From BJGV01 sp003230615 (GTDB lineage Bacteria; Pseudomonadota; Gammaproteobacteria; Burkholderiales; Nitrosomonadaceae), in the NCBI GenBank assembly GCA_963663215.1, contig OY760140.1:1860001-1924000 (forward strand): a DNA stretch of 64,000 nucleotides, written 5' to 3'. Both the position numbers and the translations under genes were made by a program. Positions 1-8,712 of this stretch are shown piece by piece (positions within the stretch are counted from its first letter, which is position 1; each line of letters opens with the position of its first letter). The notes beneath the pieces are model-generated. The model did not search any database and had not been told where the DNA came from. It worked only from the letters and a program-made list of their open reading frames with translations.

Positions 1-422
1 AGGTATTTTAACGTCCTCAAATCTTTGACCCCCCATATTTAAATTCATGACTCAACCTCTCCTTGATTCTTGATTTGTCACTGTGTTCGCTTCAGGCGCC
101 CAAGGCATTGATAAGAAAAAGCTGTACAGCATGAATCTATAATGGTGCTCTTCAGTATTCTTCTCTTCATATTAAGACTGTTTATTTGCCTAACTCAGAT
201 TTTCTATTGATCCGACAGTGGTTATAACGGCAAAAATTTGACAATCTAAAGTATTACAGCTAGTTAAAAGCAGGATAAGTGCTTTATTGTAGAGGGGCGC
301 GGGACTTCATTAACTGTATTCTATAGAATCAGCTTCCATATGGGCTCGACCCTCTCTACCTTTTCCAAGAGTCAGCAAGAACCAATTTGCAGATTAGAAC
401 AAAACCTGTTTTCATTGGCCTA
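1..422. other. non-coding leader region, no gene seen
   Basis: No reading frame with coding character was found here on either strand. The stretch is A+T-rich and lies upstream of the plus-strand transporter, so it probably holds that gene's promoter, but I could not fix -35 and -10 boxes. An upstream in-frame ATG at 387 exists, but homology-like sequence of the transporter starts only after 423. Confidence 0.5.
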
Positions 423-1736
423 ATGACTTCACAAGACAAACCTATACACCTTGCTACCGATGTAAGCCGACGAGAAGTCTGGTCGTGGGCAATGTTCGAT
501 TTTGCAAACTCCGGCTACACTACTGTTGTCATTACAACAATATTTAATGCTTATTTCGTCAACATGGTGGCTCGCAATCAGGACTGGGGGACATTTGCAT
601 GGACAGCGACACTTGCAGCCTCATATGTGCTCATTATTCTTACTGCGCCGGTTTTGGGCGCATACGCTGATGCTTACGCCGCAAAAAAACGTCTTCTATT
701 TCTAACCACTATAGGTTGTATCATCTTCACCGCTCTGCTTTTCTTTGTCGGTCCGGGAGATTTTTGGCTCGCGATAGTGCTTGTAATTTTTGCGAATTTC
801 TTTTTTGGTAGCGGCGAGAATCTGATTGCCGCATTTCTACCTGAACTGGCAAAAAGCAAGTCACTTGGAAAAGTGTCTGGTTGGGGCTGGAGTCTTGGCT
901 ATATTGGTGGCATGGTAAGTTTAGGTTGTTCATTCGCGTATGTAGCCTGGGCACAAGAGCAAGGACAACGAGCTGATCAATTTGTGCCAGTAACCCTACT
1001 AATAACTGCTTTTTTGTTTGCTATATCCTGTATTCCGACGTTTCTCTACCTTAGAGAGCGGGCACAACCGCAACCACATCTACACAGCCGCAGTATAGTA
1101 GGGGAAGCATTCGCGCGACTAAACGACACGATTAAACATGTGCGCGACTATCGTGACTTGGCGCGATTTCTTGTCTGCCTTATTTTCTATCAGGCGGGCA
1201 TCCAAACGGTAGTCGTGATAGCTGCAATTTATGCGCAGCAGGTAATGAACTTTGATCCCGGCGATACCATGTTACTAGTGGTAGTAGTGAACATCACAGC
1301 GGCGCTTGGCGCATTCGTGTTTGGCAACATTCAAGACAAAATTGGTCATATTTTGACTATCGCACTGACCCTCGTTGGTTGGATCGTCATGGTGTTACTT
1401 GCTTGGGGAGCTGAAGATCGTACCATGTTCTGGTTAGCCGCCAACATTGCCGGCTTGTGTTTAGGCGCATCTCAGTCAGCAGGGCGTGCGCTGGTTGGAT
1501 ACTTTACCCCCGTCCTTCGACGTGCTGAATTTTTTGGATTGTGGGGTCTGGCAGTAAAATTGTCATCGATACTCGGCCCGGTAACCTATGGGCTGGTAAG
1601 CTGGATATCACATGGCGATCACCGCCTTGCGATGCTAGTTACTAGCATCTTTTTTATTATCGGCCTATTGATATTAAGGGGGGTAAATGTGCAAAGGGGT
1701 CGACAAGCCGCACTACGCAATGAAGCAATTCTTTAA
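423..1736 (+). CDS. MFS transporter, UMF1/Atg22-like family
   Basis: This is an inner-membrane transporter of the major facilitator superfamily, closest in character to the bacterial UMF1 group related to the yeast vacuolar effluxer Atg22. The product is about 437 residues with around 12 hydrophobic segments. Visible signatures are WSWAMFDFANSGYTTVV near the N-terminus, GSGENLIAAFLPELA, and GASQSAGRALVGYFTP late in the protein. I prefer the ATG at 423 (MTSQDK) over the in-frame ATG at 387 because family members begin shortly before the FDFANSGY motif. The gene stands alone and converges with the copper-related cluster on the other strand. The substrate is unknown; amino acid efflux has been proposed for relatives, but nothing here shows it. 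Confidence 0.8.
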   Translation: MTSQDKPIHLATDVSRREVWSWAMFDFANSGYTTVVITTIFNAYFVNMVARNQDWGTFAWTATLAASYVLIILTAPVLGAYADAYAAKKRLLFLTTIGCIIFTALLFFVGPGDFWLAIVLVIFANFFFGSGENLIAAFLPELAKSKSLGKVSGWGWSLGYIGGMVSLGCSFAYVAWAQEQGQRADQFVPVTLLITAFLFAISCIPTFLYLRERAQPQPHLHSRSIVGEAFARLNDTIKHVRDYRDLARFLVCLIFYQAGIQTVVVIAAIYAQQVMNFDPGDTMLLVVVVNITAALGAFVFGNIQDKIGHILTIALTLVGWIVMVLLAWGAEDRTMFWLAANIAGLCLGASQSAGRALVGYFTPVLRRAEFFGLWGLAVKLSSILGPVTYGLVSWISHGDHRLAMLVTSIFFIIGLLILRGVNVQRGRQAALRNEAIL

Positions 1737-1869
1737 TACAGTGTAAAAATCCACATGTATATATAAAATCGATGCGCTAGTACCGTTCAGGTTAAAACAT
1801 TTATTACTGTCTTTATCCCTCTTATGCTGCTTTCTTGGCCTAAGCCCAGATTTTCCACAACCTGTAAAT

Positions 1870-2379
1870 TTAATGATGCATTTTGTGATGATCGCTGTGA
1901 TCATCGCCGTGCTGATCGTGAAAATCAGCATGACTATCTGTTTGTTCTTTAGACTCCTTGCTTTTGTTACTCAACTCAGCAGGTTTGAGCGGAGTGAAGC
2001 GAGCGGCCTGCGCCTCCTGATCTGGCAGCCTAATAAACACAACAATCTTCGTTTCCGGCGTAATTAAGAAATCCCCGGTTGCCTTGAGCATATTATCGCA
2101 AGCAGGCTCTAGCTTGACTGTGGTTTTGGTCTTGCCGGTTTGTAAAATTGCCTTGCTTAAGCCGCCATCACTACTAATCTTTACGTTCGCATGATCTGTC
2201 ACATAGAGCACAATCTCTTTATACTTGGCTACAATCTCCAGATGATAGGGTCCCGCCATACGCATTTGCCCACCATGAGGCGCATCGACTGAGTCAAAAT
2301 ATTTATCGGAGTGCGACCAGACAGGCGGCGCCAAAATTGACATCACAACAGCTAGAAAAGCAGCCATTAATTTATTCAT
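1870..2379 (-). CDS. periplasmic protein with His-rich C-terminal tail, amo-cop cluster
   Basis: I do not recognise a named family. The 169-residue product begins with a clear signal peptide (MNKLMAAFLAVVMSILAPPVWS). It continues with a soluble domain of about 110 residues holding one Cys, and ends in a tail from about residue 145 very rich in His and Asp (HADFHDQHGDDHSDHHKMHH). Such a tail normally binds transition metals. The gene lies 82 nt downstream of the copCD fusion in the same direction and has a strong ribosome binding site (AGAGGAG). It is probably the last gene of the amoED-copCD transcript or closely tied to it. A role in periplasmic copper buffering or delivery to ammonia monooxygenase is inference from tail and position. 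Confidence 0.75.
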   Translation of the reverse strand: MNKLMAAFLAVVMSILAPPVWSHSDKYFDSVDAPHGGQMRMAGPYHLEIVAKYKEIVLYVTDHANVKISSDGGLSKAILQTGKTKTTVKLEPACDNMLKATGDFLITPETKIVVFIRLPDQEAQAARFTPLKPAELSNKSKESKEQTDSHADFHDQHGDDHSDHHKMHH

Positions 2380-2461
2380 TTCTTTTCTCCTCTAAATAAC
2401 AATTGATTCGGTTCGTTAGATCTGTTCGGTGGCCCGACATCTTTATTTCTATACAACGTCT

Positions 2462-4486
2462 TCAATGCACATGGTCATCTGGTGGCGGTAGGATTTCTTT
2501 CTCTCGCTTGAGTTGCGCAACCTGCTGCATCAATAAATCTATGTTTGTCCATCCTTCCCCATCGGCTTCAGGAATCCAGCGCGCCCGTAAATACCCGAAA
2601 CGGTCTACTAGAAATTCTAGGTGTGTAGGGAATGATCCCTCGCCAAGAAGATCGGGCCGCCCAAGAGTCCTGCGATACAAGACATAACTTTGTGTGATTT
2701 CTTTTGCGCCCTGTGTTACAACTAGGAAGGGAATGCTTGCTGTGATTTCCGCCATATTTTTTGGGTCAAGGTCATTCATGGGCACCGCTAGCACTTCCAC
2801 ATTACCTTCACTTAGCGCGTCATAGACCGTTCGTAGCTGATCAATCCGCGCCCGTGATTCTGGCCACGAAAATAAAACTAATAACACCGCTTTCTGGTAC
2901 CAAAAATCCTGCAGGACACCGCTTGACCCATTGTGTGCAGAATAGGAAAAATTAGGGGGACCTTGAGAAGGTTTATTAGGAACGACTTTAGGGTTCATGA
3001 GACGCGCCTGGTAGCCACGAGACATAGCATGGATATAATTTACTACGTCCCAACGGCCTTCCTTGTCAAGTTTGTCGACAAAGCCTGGCATGCCGGTATC
3101 AGGAATGCCCTTGGTCAGCCAGTTAAAGAAATCCCCTGCCGTATGTCTCTCCGTATGTGGTTCTGTGAGTAGATCCGCTGGTAGTTTGGAAAAACTCTTC
3201 GCCAAAACTCCATTTCCTTTGCCTTGGGGTCCGTGACAGACTACACAGTTTCCACTGAATAACTGTGAGCCGTTAGAGATAGAAATAGAATCAAATGGGA
3301 CGGGTGTATTAAGATAAGTTTCTGGATAAGCCTGAACGGCAAGTGGGGGCAAGACCACAGCCAACGCACATACTATAAGTATCGCTGGAATACCAAAGCG
3401 GCGTTTCGCCATCCATTTTTTCGCTCTACCAACCACGATTATTCCACTCGCTAGGAAAAGCAAGCCAAGCCCCCACCACACACGCATTCGCACGGCTGGA
3501 TCTTCCCAGGTAGCATCAATGGAAAAACGAAATGGATATGGCCATTCCTCAATGATGGCGTGTTTTGCTGGAATAGTATTTGCTAATATAGTTGCTAGTA
3601 GCACAATCAATAATGCAAGTACGAATTCGATGCGAACCCACTTTCGCAACATTTGACCGCCATGCACTACCGAATCCCGGCCCTGAACAAGAGATGGCAG
3701 CCAAGAAGAACGTGCTCGCGAAGCAATAATGAGGATCGCCACAAGTAGCGCAATCTTTGTACTGAGGAGCCAGCCATATTCGGTTGCAACCAATGCACCA
3801 TAGATCGTGTCCACTGTGCGATCTGCAACAATTACTCCCGTTACAATGATGCCGAACATTACAGGCATCGCCACAACCGAAAAACGCTTCAGGGTTTGAA
3901 CGCCAGATTGCTCGACATCTTCGCGTGGTAGCTGCCCGGTGTCCTTGGAAAATAATATTAGGATAAAAGCGGGCAGCGCTCCAAACCAAACCCCTGCCAG
4001 AACGATGTGTAGTGTATACGGAAGTATTGACGTAACGGAGAGCTCTTCTGCTGCAGAATGACTCGCGAGCGAACCCACGGCTAGTGTGAGCATGGCCAAT
4101 GTTGCACATAGCGCATACCGCCATTGAGCCCTAGGAGCACTCCGAAGGTAGAGGACCGCCCCTAACACAGTAAGCGCAAAACCCTCGCGCCACATCCAAA
4201 CATGCCCCGTACGAGTTTTTTGCAGAAACTCGAGCCAAGCTTCTAACTGCCAGGCATGTTCAGTTATACCTGTAGCCAATGCAGCAGCGGTGGCAAGTAC
4301 CGCTAGCAGGCCTAACAGAAGGGTAATTGCTAACCACGGCAGAGTTCGCTCAAGGCGAGCCACCCAGGGGCTTGAAAGTGCAGTTCGATTGTGCGCAGCA
4401 ATGGCGAGAAAAACACTTCCTCCTATCAAGATCATGTTGGCTACTAACTGAAGCCAACGGGCAAATGCCGCGATGATCTCGATCAT
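2462..4486 (-). CDS. copD: CopD-cytochrome c-thioredoxin-like fusion protein
   Basis: The 674-residue protein joins three parts. Residues 1 to about 380 form a multi-pass CopD-like copper resistance membrane domain with periplasm-side His residues. Residues about 395-490 form a class I cytochrome c domain with the haem motif CVVCH at 414-418 and a likely Met ligand in GMPGF near 466. Residues about 525-655 resemble a thioredoxin/TlpA fold (AVLLVLFSWPES, then EFLVDRFGYLRARW) but lack the usual CxxC pair. CopD alone is usually about 300 residues, so this form is long. The start overlaps the copC stop by 4 nt (ATGA), so translation is coupled. The likely role is copper movement across the inner membrane, with an electron-transfer function added by the haem domain; the last part is inference. 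Confidence 0.85.
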   Translation of the reverse strand: MIEIIAAFARWLQLVANMILIGGSVFLAIAAHNRTALSSPWVARLERTLPWLAITLLLGLLAVLATAAALATGITEHAWQLEAWLEFLQKTRTGHVWMWREGFALTVLGAVLYLRSAPRAQWRYALCATLAMLTLAVGSLASHSAAEELSVTSILPYTLHIVLAGVWFGALPAFILILFSKDTGQLPREDVEQSGVQTLKRFSVVAMPVMFGIIVTGVIVADRTVDTIYGALVATEYGWLLSTKIALLVAILIIASRARSSWLPSLVQGRDSVVHGGQMLRKWVRIEFVLALLIVLLATILANTIPAKHAIIEEWPYPFRFSIDATWEDPAVRMRVWWGLGLLFLASGIIVVGRAKKWMAKRRFGIPAILIVCALAVVLPPLAVQAYPETYLNTPVPFDSISISNGSQLFSGNCVVCHGPQGKGNGVLAKSFSKLPADLLTEPHTERHTAGDFFNWLTKGIPDTGMPGFVDKLDKEGRWDVVNYIHAMSRGYQARLMNPKVVPNKPSQGPPNFSYSAHNGSSGVLQDFWYQKAVLLVLFSWPESRARIDQLRTVYDALSEGNVEVLAVPMNDLDPKNMAEITASIPFLVVTQGAKEITQSYVLYRRTLGRPDLLGEGSFPTHLEFLVDRFGYLRARWIPEADGEGWTNIDLLMQQVAQLKREKEILPPPDDHVH

Positions 4487-4893
4487 TTGTCTTGTGCTTT
4501 ACTCTTACTCTTCACTGTGAAGTCGAAGGACGAATTAACAATGTGACCGTCCACTGATAATACCCTGAACTTCACTGAGTATTTTCCAGGCCCTAAATCA
4601 GGTAATGACAGAACAACAGATTTAGGATCATCTGAAACAACGCTGGGTTTGGCATCAGTTACCGGCTTTTTGTTAGCATTAAGAACAGAAAGGGTGGTAT
4701 AAGCGCCCTCAATTTCTTCGTTAAACCAAAGACGCACTTGTGTTGGCGCTTTGTCCAATACTACCCGGCGCGCCGGCTCTGCTTTAAGCAACTGTGCATG
4801 TGCCAACACTAATGTAGTATGCGCCCACATTGATAGTATGATTGCAATACTTACTATGACCTTCATATGCCTGGAAACCATCATTGATTCCAT
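4483..4893 (-). CDS. copC: CopC-like periplasmic copper-binding protein
   Basis: CopC proteins bind copper in the periplasm and hand it to the membrane partner CopD. The sequence shows a signal peptide followed by mature HAQLLKAEPA, where the first His is the classical N-terminal copper ligand. The beta-sandwich motif WFNEEIE and the late SVDGHIVNSSFDFTV, with a second conserved His, are also present. I choose the ATG at 4893 because AGAGGG lies just upstream; an in-frame start at 4950 would add residues that look non-coding. The product is about 136 residues. It is translationally coupled to copD and lies downstream of amoD, as in other betaproteobacterial ammonia oxidisers. Confidence 0.9.
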   Translation of the reverse strand: MESMMVSRHMKVIVSIAIILSMWAHTTLVLAHAQLLKAEPARRVVLDKAPTQVRLWFNEEIEGAYTTLSVLNANKKPVTDAKPSVVSDDPKSVVLSLPDLGPGKYSVKFRVLSVDGHIVNSSFDFTVKSKSKAQDK

Positions 4894-4966
4894 TTTACCC
4901 TCTCTTTCAAGACTGTTACGTCCAAATGTAACCAGATGTGTATTAGCCATTCATTCGGCAGTGTTT

Positions 4967-4990
4967 TTTTAGTATGGTCGAAAGTTGCTT
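4967..4990 (+). repeat. copy of amo-flanking inverted repeat
   Basis: The 12-mer TTTTAGTATGGT at 4967-4978, followed by TTGCTTGGCAAAT, recurs in opposite orientation upstream of amoC (9685-9696 on the minus strand, followed there by TTGCTTAACAAAT). The two copies therefore flank amoCAB-amoED as inverted repeats. Function is unknown. Confidence 0.5.
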
Positions 4991-5017
4991 GGCAAATAAG
5001 TTGTCAAGCAACTTATT
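4982..5017 (-). promoter_or_regulatory. two mutually exclusive hairpins between amoD and copC
   Basis: Stem A pairs AAGTTGCTTG (4982-4991) with CAAGCAACTT (5005-5014), 10 perfect base pairs. Stem B pairs AATAAGTTG (4995-5003) with CAACTTATT (5009-5017), 9 perfect base pairs with a 5-nt loop. They share bases 5005-5014 and cannot form together. Stem B reaches into the amoD stop codon. In the amoD-to-copC direction stem B is transcribed first. An attenuator or RNA-processing role is inference. Confidence 0.5.
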
Positions 5018-5603
5018 AGGAAACAGGGGTATCAGGTTTGCGACCCACCTTAAACAAAAAAAACGCTCCTACACCAATAGCTGCCATCATAGCAAAGACC
5101 AAGCCAGAAGGCATGTTGCTTTCTCCTTGCCCTACCGCAAACGGAAATCGCGATACATATTCCTCATCTCCACCTACAGTTACCAGGCCAACAAAATTAC
5201 CTGGTACATTAAAATTATGTTCAAAGTTAATTGACCCAGTTGAGTAAATTTTAGCCGGTATGTGGAGAATCGTAATGGCATCAAGATTCTCCTCTGAACC
5301 CGTATCTTTGATTACCCGAACTTCTGTTGGTAGAGGACGTAAGGCCTCATCAATATAATCTAACGCTACTATTGTTCGTCCAGTTGACGGGATATCTTCA
5401 CAGAACTCTTTTTCTTGCGAGCTGTCAGGTTGGTAGCCAGTAAAATGCATGGTGTAGGGACCAATCGTGAGCTTGCACAAATCTTCAGCCATTGATAGTC
5501 CCCCGTGCGCTTGTACTTGTGTTGAGAATGAAAAGCCAATTGCTAATATTAAATATACTAATGCAGGCGCCATATATTTTAAAAACATCATCAAAATCCT
5601 CAT
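5016..5603 (-). CDS. amoD: AmoD, ammonia monooxygenase accessory protein
   Basis: This is the orf5/AmoD family found downstream of amoCAB in ammonia oxidisers and related to PmoD of methanotrophs. The roughly 195-residue product has an N-terminal signal or anchor and a mature region beginning HGGLSMAEDLC. The Cys pair pattern (DLCKLTIGPYTMHFTGY then EFCEDIP) is followed by a single C-terminal membrane helix (GLVFAMMAAIGVGAFFLFKV). It is a paralogue of AmoE just upstream: both share Cys, a Met/His-Tyr stretch, Cys and Ile-Pro in the same order. The domain faces the periplasm. A role in copper delivery or enzyme assembly follows from work on PmoD and from context. Confidence 0.9.
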   Translation of the reverse strand: MRILMMFLKYMAPALVYLILAIGFSFSTQVQAHGGLSMAEDLCKLTIGPYTMHFTGYQPDSSQEKEFCEDIPSTGRTIVALDYIDEALRPLPTEVRVIKDTGSEENLDAITILHIPAKIYSTGSINFEHNFNVPGNFVGLVTVGGDEEYVSRFPFAVGQGESNMPSGLVFAMMAAIGVGAFFLFKVGRKPDTPVS

Positions 5604-5696
5604 AAAATTACAAACTCAACCCTAAAACCGATTGATTCCCGTGCTGCAGTCTAGTATGGATATCGTATACTGCTCTTGATCTAAGTCAATTACTTC

Positions 5697-6272
5697 CTAA
5701 GAACGAAGGGAAGCTAACCAATTTTGTACTCGTTTCGTTTTAACAACTTTGTACCCAATAAAGGTAAGCAGCAATAATGCTATCGCTGGCCCTATCGAGC
5801 TACGAATAATTTTTGCATAGTTGACCATCTGTACCCGCAATGGGTACTCGTACCGAACAGGCGGCACTCCTACGCCTGTAATGAATACAGTGTATCGGCC
5901 TTGATCTAAGTTAGCCCTTTCCCAGATTACCCCATCTGGGTGAAAATCCGGCTTCACGATCATCACCGTCTCATCTTCTGTTTCGCTGGTTCCTTTTACT
6001 ACTCGTATTCCGACCGGCATGTCTCGTAGCGCTTGGTCAACAAGATCCACCACCACAAATGTTTCGCCCCCCTTGGGGATTTCTGTGCAATATTGAGCGG
6101 TCGGCTCATATTGTGGCTGATAAGTGCTTAGATGCACCATGCTTTCACCGACTCGGCGCATACAACTGTCTTGTTCCAAAGATACTTTCCCATGCGCGCC
6201 AACCACACTTGTGTGGAGCGCCGTAACAAGAATGAAAGCCGTAGCGCCTGCCCGTGCTGCTTGCTTAACCAC
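5697..6272 (-). CDS. amoE: AmoE, ammonia monooxygenase accessory protein
   Basis: This orf4/AmoE family protein is a diverged duplicate of AmoD. The 191-residue product has a signal peptide ending near VVGAHG and a periplasmic domain with DSCMRRVGESMVHLSTYQP and QYCTEIP. A single C-terminal membrane helix (IGPAIALLLLTFIGYKVV) and a short basic tail follow. It sits between the terminator after amoB and amoD, 93 nt upstream of amoD. Its expression may come from read-through of amoCAB or from a separate promoter in 6273-6384, which I could not locate. Function is presumed to be copper handling for AMO. Confidence 0.88.
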   Translation of the reverse strand: MVKQAARAGATAFILVTALHTSVVGAHGKVSLEQDSCMRRVGESMVHLSTYQPQYEPTAQYCTEIPKGGETFVVVDLVDQALRDMPVGIRVVKGTSETEDETVMIVKPDFHPDGVIWERANLDQGRYTVFITGVGVPPVRYEYPLRVQMVNYAKIIRSSIGPAIALLLLTFIGYKVVKTKRVQNWLASLRS

Positions 6273-6384
6273 GGACGAACCCTCCTGTTTAGGTATTACA
6301 ATGATTTGCTGTTTATTTTATCCTGATAATGACTCTGATGCTAATATGTTGTTAGACACACCAGGTAACTATTTCTTTGCCACT

Positions 6385-6426
6385 AAAAAACCGATCCACC
6401 CCCGTCAAATGACGGGGGTGGATCGG
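6385..6426 (-). terminator. rho-independent terminator after amoB
   Basis: A perfect 17-bp stem (6391-6407 with 6410-6426, 2-nt AA gap) is followed on the minus strand by a run of six T (6385-6390). It begins 18 nt past the amoB stop. It should end most amoCAB transcripts and reduce amoED-copCD expression. Confidence 0.9.
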
Positions 6427-6444
6427 TATCATGCCTGTCTTGCC

Positions 6445-7710
6445 TTACAGCTTGGTAAAGACTGGAATCACAGGACCATGTATGCTGTTGATGTTGCGAT
6501 CACCCGCATCAGTCCAGGTCATCAGCAATCCACCAAAACGACTTTCCGGATCACCCATAAGGGCCATTAGCCGTTGTACTTCCCATAGCGCATCCTTTGC
6601 TTCCATTTTTACCTCACGGGTTTCACCAGGTTCAATTGGCGTAGGATTCGCTAGTGATAAGCCAGTTGCCACGAGCTCCCTTGGATAATACCGATCGAGA
6701 TATTTCAAGCCCACTTTGTTGATGAACCGAACACCCGCTGTGGTGAATTCCCCGATTCTAACGGCTTCATCTCCACTGTTGGTGATCATCATAGTCACGC
6801 GTAGAGAGCGTCCTGGTACATCGTAGTTTGCATTCGTTACCTTAATCGCGATAGGGTTAGGCTTCACCGGAAGCGGCTTGATCTTTGTTTCACCAGCCTG
6901 GAGAGGAATGGTATAGGGATGTTTGTTCTCCGTATAACGGTAGCCTCCCCACACGAGAGAAGCAGTCAGGATCAGGAAGATCCATGCCATTTTTGTGTCC
7001 GCCGGGTCAATCATCGGCTCATCCCCGTATGCCAAGAGAACCCGACTACGCGGCAAGAACATCGGCCGAGCAACATACCAACCAATCCAGAACAACCCAA
7101 GGCTGTACCACATAATATGCCACATGACAGCATTACCATGATTAAAGGTTTCCGAATCGATGGTTTCCCCTGTCAACAGCTTTATCGGGTTGGTAAAGTC
7201 ATCCCAGCTACCTGAAATGCTCATCCAGGATCCCGGTCCAGCAATCGGCCCCGCATCTTTTATGTTTACCATCGCGTGTATGTGGTGGCGACCTGGTATC
7301 CGTGCTTTCAGCCTGGCCACGAATTTGTAGTCTCGACCAATTACCATGGGCCCCGCAATGAACGCTGGCTCATCATTTAGTTTTACGCTCAAACGCACAA
7401 ACACCGGACTTGGGCTGCCTATGTTGAAGAACGCACGATTAGGTTTGCCAACTGTAGCCGGCCAGTCTTCGGCCAAATGAAACTTGCCCTGCATAATCGC
7501 AATATCATTAACCTTGGTCGCCTTTCCACCCTTTGACTCTTCCCCCCACTCCACGTCGTACCATTGGATGGTACGCATCCGTAGGAATGGTTCTTGAGCA
7601 CGTTCGCCATGGGCAGCAACAGGAGAAATATCAATTACCAGAGCAAGGGCAAGTGTTGCCACTCCGTATAGACCAAGAACACACCCTTTAAATAATTTTT
7701 TTGTGTTCAT
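6445..7710 (-). CDS. amoB: ammonia monooxygenase subunit B
   Basis: AmoB carries large periplasmic copper-binding domains of the membrane-bound ammonia monooxygenase, which converts ammonia to hydroxylamine. The 421-residue product has a signal peptide ending before His34 (VAAHGERAQEP), which becomes the N-terminal copper ligand. The GRHHIHAMVN motif supplies the His-x-His pair (His143 and His145), as in PmoB. Two membrane helices follow (MWHIMWYSLGLFWIGWYV and MAWIFLILTASLVWGGY), then a second cupredoxin-like domain. Length equals that of known betaproteobacterial AmoB. Its ATG overlaps the last base of the amoA stop, so the subunits are translated together. Confidence 0.98.
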   Translation of the reverse strand: MNTKKLFKGCVLGLYGVATLALALVIDISPVAAHGERAQEPFLRMRTIQWYDVEWGEESKGGKATKVNDIAIMQGKFHLAEDWPATVGKPNRAFFNIGSPSPVFVRLSVKLNDEPAFIAGPMVIGRDYKFVARLKARIPGRHHIHAMVNIKDAGPIAGPGSWMSISGSWDDFTNPIKLLTGETIDSETFNHGNAVMWHIMWYSLGLFWIGWYVARPMFLPRSRVLLAYGDEPMIDPADTKMAWIFLILTASLVWGGYRYTENKHPYTIPLQAGETKIKPLPVKPNPIAIKVTNANYDVPGRSLRVTMMITNSGDEAVRIGEFTTAGVRFINKVGLKYLDRYYPRELVATGLSLANPTPIEPGETREVKMEAKDALWEVQRLMALMGDPESRFGGLLMTWTDAGDRNINSIHGPVIPVFTKL

Positions 7711-8540
7711 TATTTTATCCCCTCTGGAAAGCCTTCTTCGCCAAAAGCGGTAACATCCATTTTCTCTGTTATCCGCCCTCTAGGACCCTTGACGTAATAA
7801 AACGCGGTGCAGAAAAACGCTCCTAAGTACCACCAGAGAACGAACACCAGCATAGACATAAAAGCTGCGAAGAACGCAGCAATTACCGTGGTGTGACCAC
7901 CGAAGGTACGCAACGATCCTTGTTCAATTAACCGCACATACTCAGGTGTGCCAGTACGAACATAGAGGAATCCGGTATAGTCGGCTAACGAGAGCAGCAC
8001 CCCTTCTACTACCACTGGGAGGTGAGTCGGCCCAAAGATTGGCCAGTTGCCCGGATAAAACAGTAGCCCAAAAGCGCCACCACCGAGCAATGCTGTGATC
8101 ATCCAGTTACGGGTCAATAATAATATCGTGTCCATGATCAATGCCCCAGGAATCATCGTAGAGGGCACGACAAAGTTGATTGGATAATGGGACCACCAGT
8201 AGAAACCCCAATAACGCGTTAGCCACTCACCAGTAAGCAAACAACAAACACACAGTGTTGCACCAAACGGTTGCCGGTAATTTACCCAAAGATAGTACAT
8301 GATGGTGGAACAATAGGTAATTCCTACAATGGGAGTTACCACCGGCCACCACTGACGGTCTTTCCAGTCAAGCCAGAAATCCCAGTCTCCTGCAAGTAGC
8401 ATGAAGTGCATGTGGTAAGTGCCAACCAAAAGTATGCATAGAATCGGAAAATAGATCAGATCTATATGCCTAGACATGCTTACTGCTTCTGGCGGCATCT
8501 TTGCCAGCTTTATAATTTCGTCTGTTTTAAAAATTGCCAT
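7710..8540 (-). CDS. amoA: ammonia monooxygenase subunit A
   Basis: AmoA is the multi-pass membrane subunit of ammonia monooxygenase and the standard marker gene for ammonia oxidisers. The 276-residue product starts MAIFKTDEIIKLAKMPPEA and contains the family-typical stretches DIIYFPI-like HIDLIYFPILCILLVGTY, GDWDFWLDWKDRQWWPVV and NFVVPSTMIPGALIMDT. Length fits betaproteobacterial AmoA (about 274-276) and not the shorter archaeal form. It is 172 nt downstream of amoC, with a hairpin between them, and overlaps amoB by one base. Confidence 0.98.
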   Translation of the reverse strand: MAIFKTDEIIKLAKMPPEAVSMSRHIDLIYFPILCILLVGTYHMHFMLLAGDWDFWLDWKDRQWWPVVTPIVGITYCSTIMYYLWVNYRQPFGATLCVCCLLTGEWLTRYWGFYWWSHYPINFVVPSTMIPGALIMDTILLLTRNWMITALLGGGAFGLLFYPGNWPIFGPTHLPVVVEGVLLSLADYTGFLYVRTGTPEYVRLIEQGSLRTFGGHTTVIAAFFAAFMSMLVFVLWWYLGAFFCTAFYYVKGPRGRITEKMDVTAFGEEGFPEGIK

Positions 8541-8661
8541 TGTTTCCCCCTTCAGGTATGTCGTACGTCTTAAACATAAAAAAATCTGTGCAACCTGCCG
8601 CTCTTTTAATACGATAACTCTCGGCGGATATTACAACTGCTCCCCCTACTGGTTCACCTAA

Positions 8662-8691
8662 CCCTGCTCACTGAATAACTAGAGAGCAGGG
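8662..8691 (-). promoter_or_regulatory. hairpin in amoC-amoA spacer
   Basis: CCCTGCTC (8662-8669) pairs perfectly with GAGCAGGG (8684-8691). It lies directly after the amoC stop on the minus strand and has no T run, so an mRNA processing or stability element is more likely than a strong terminator. Known amo transcripts show separate amoC and amoAB species, which would fit. Confidence 0.55.
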
Positions 8692-8712
8692 GGGCAGGGG
8701 AACAGTTTAAGA

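Noticed and set aside
3549..4124. Open 191-residue frame on the minus strand
   Set aside because: It lies inside copD in another frame, and its residues (many Cys, His, Arg) are not protein-like; copD is clearly the real gene.
6124..6570. 148-residue plus-strand frame across the amoE-amoB spacer
   Set aside because: It overlaps the 5' end of amoE, the terminator and the 3' end of amoB; no family likeness.
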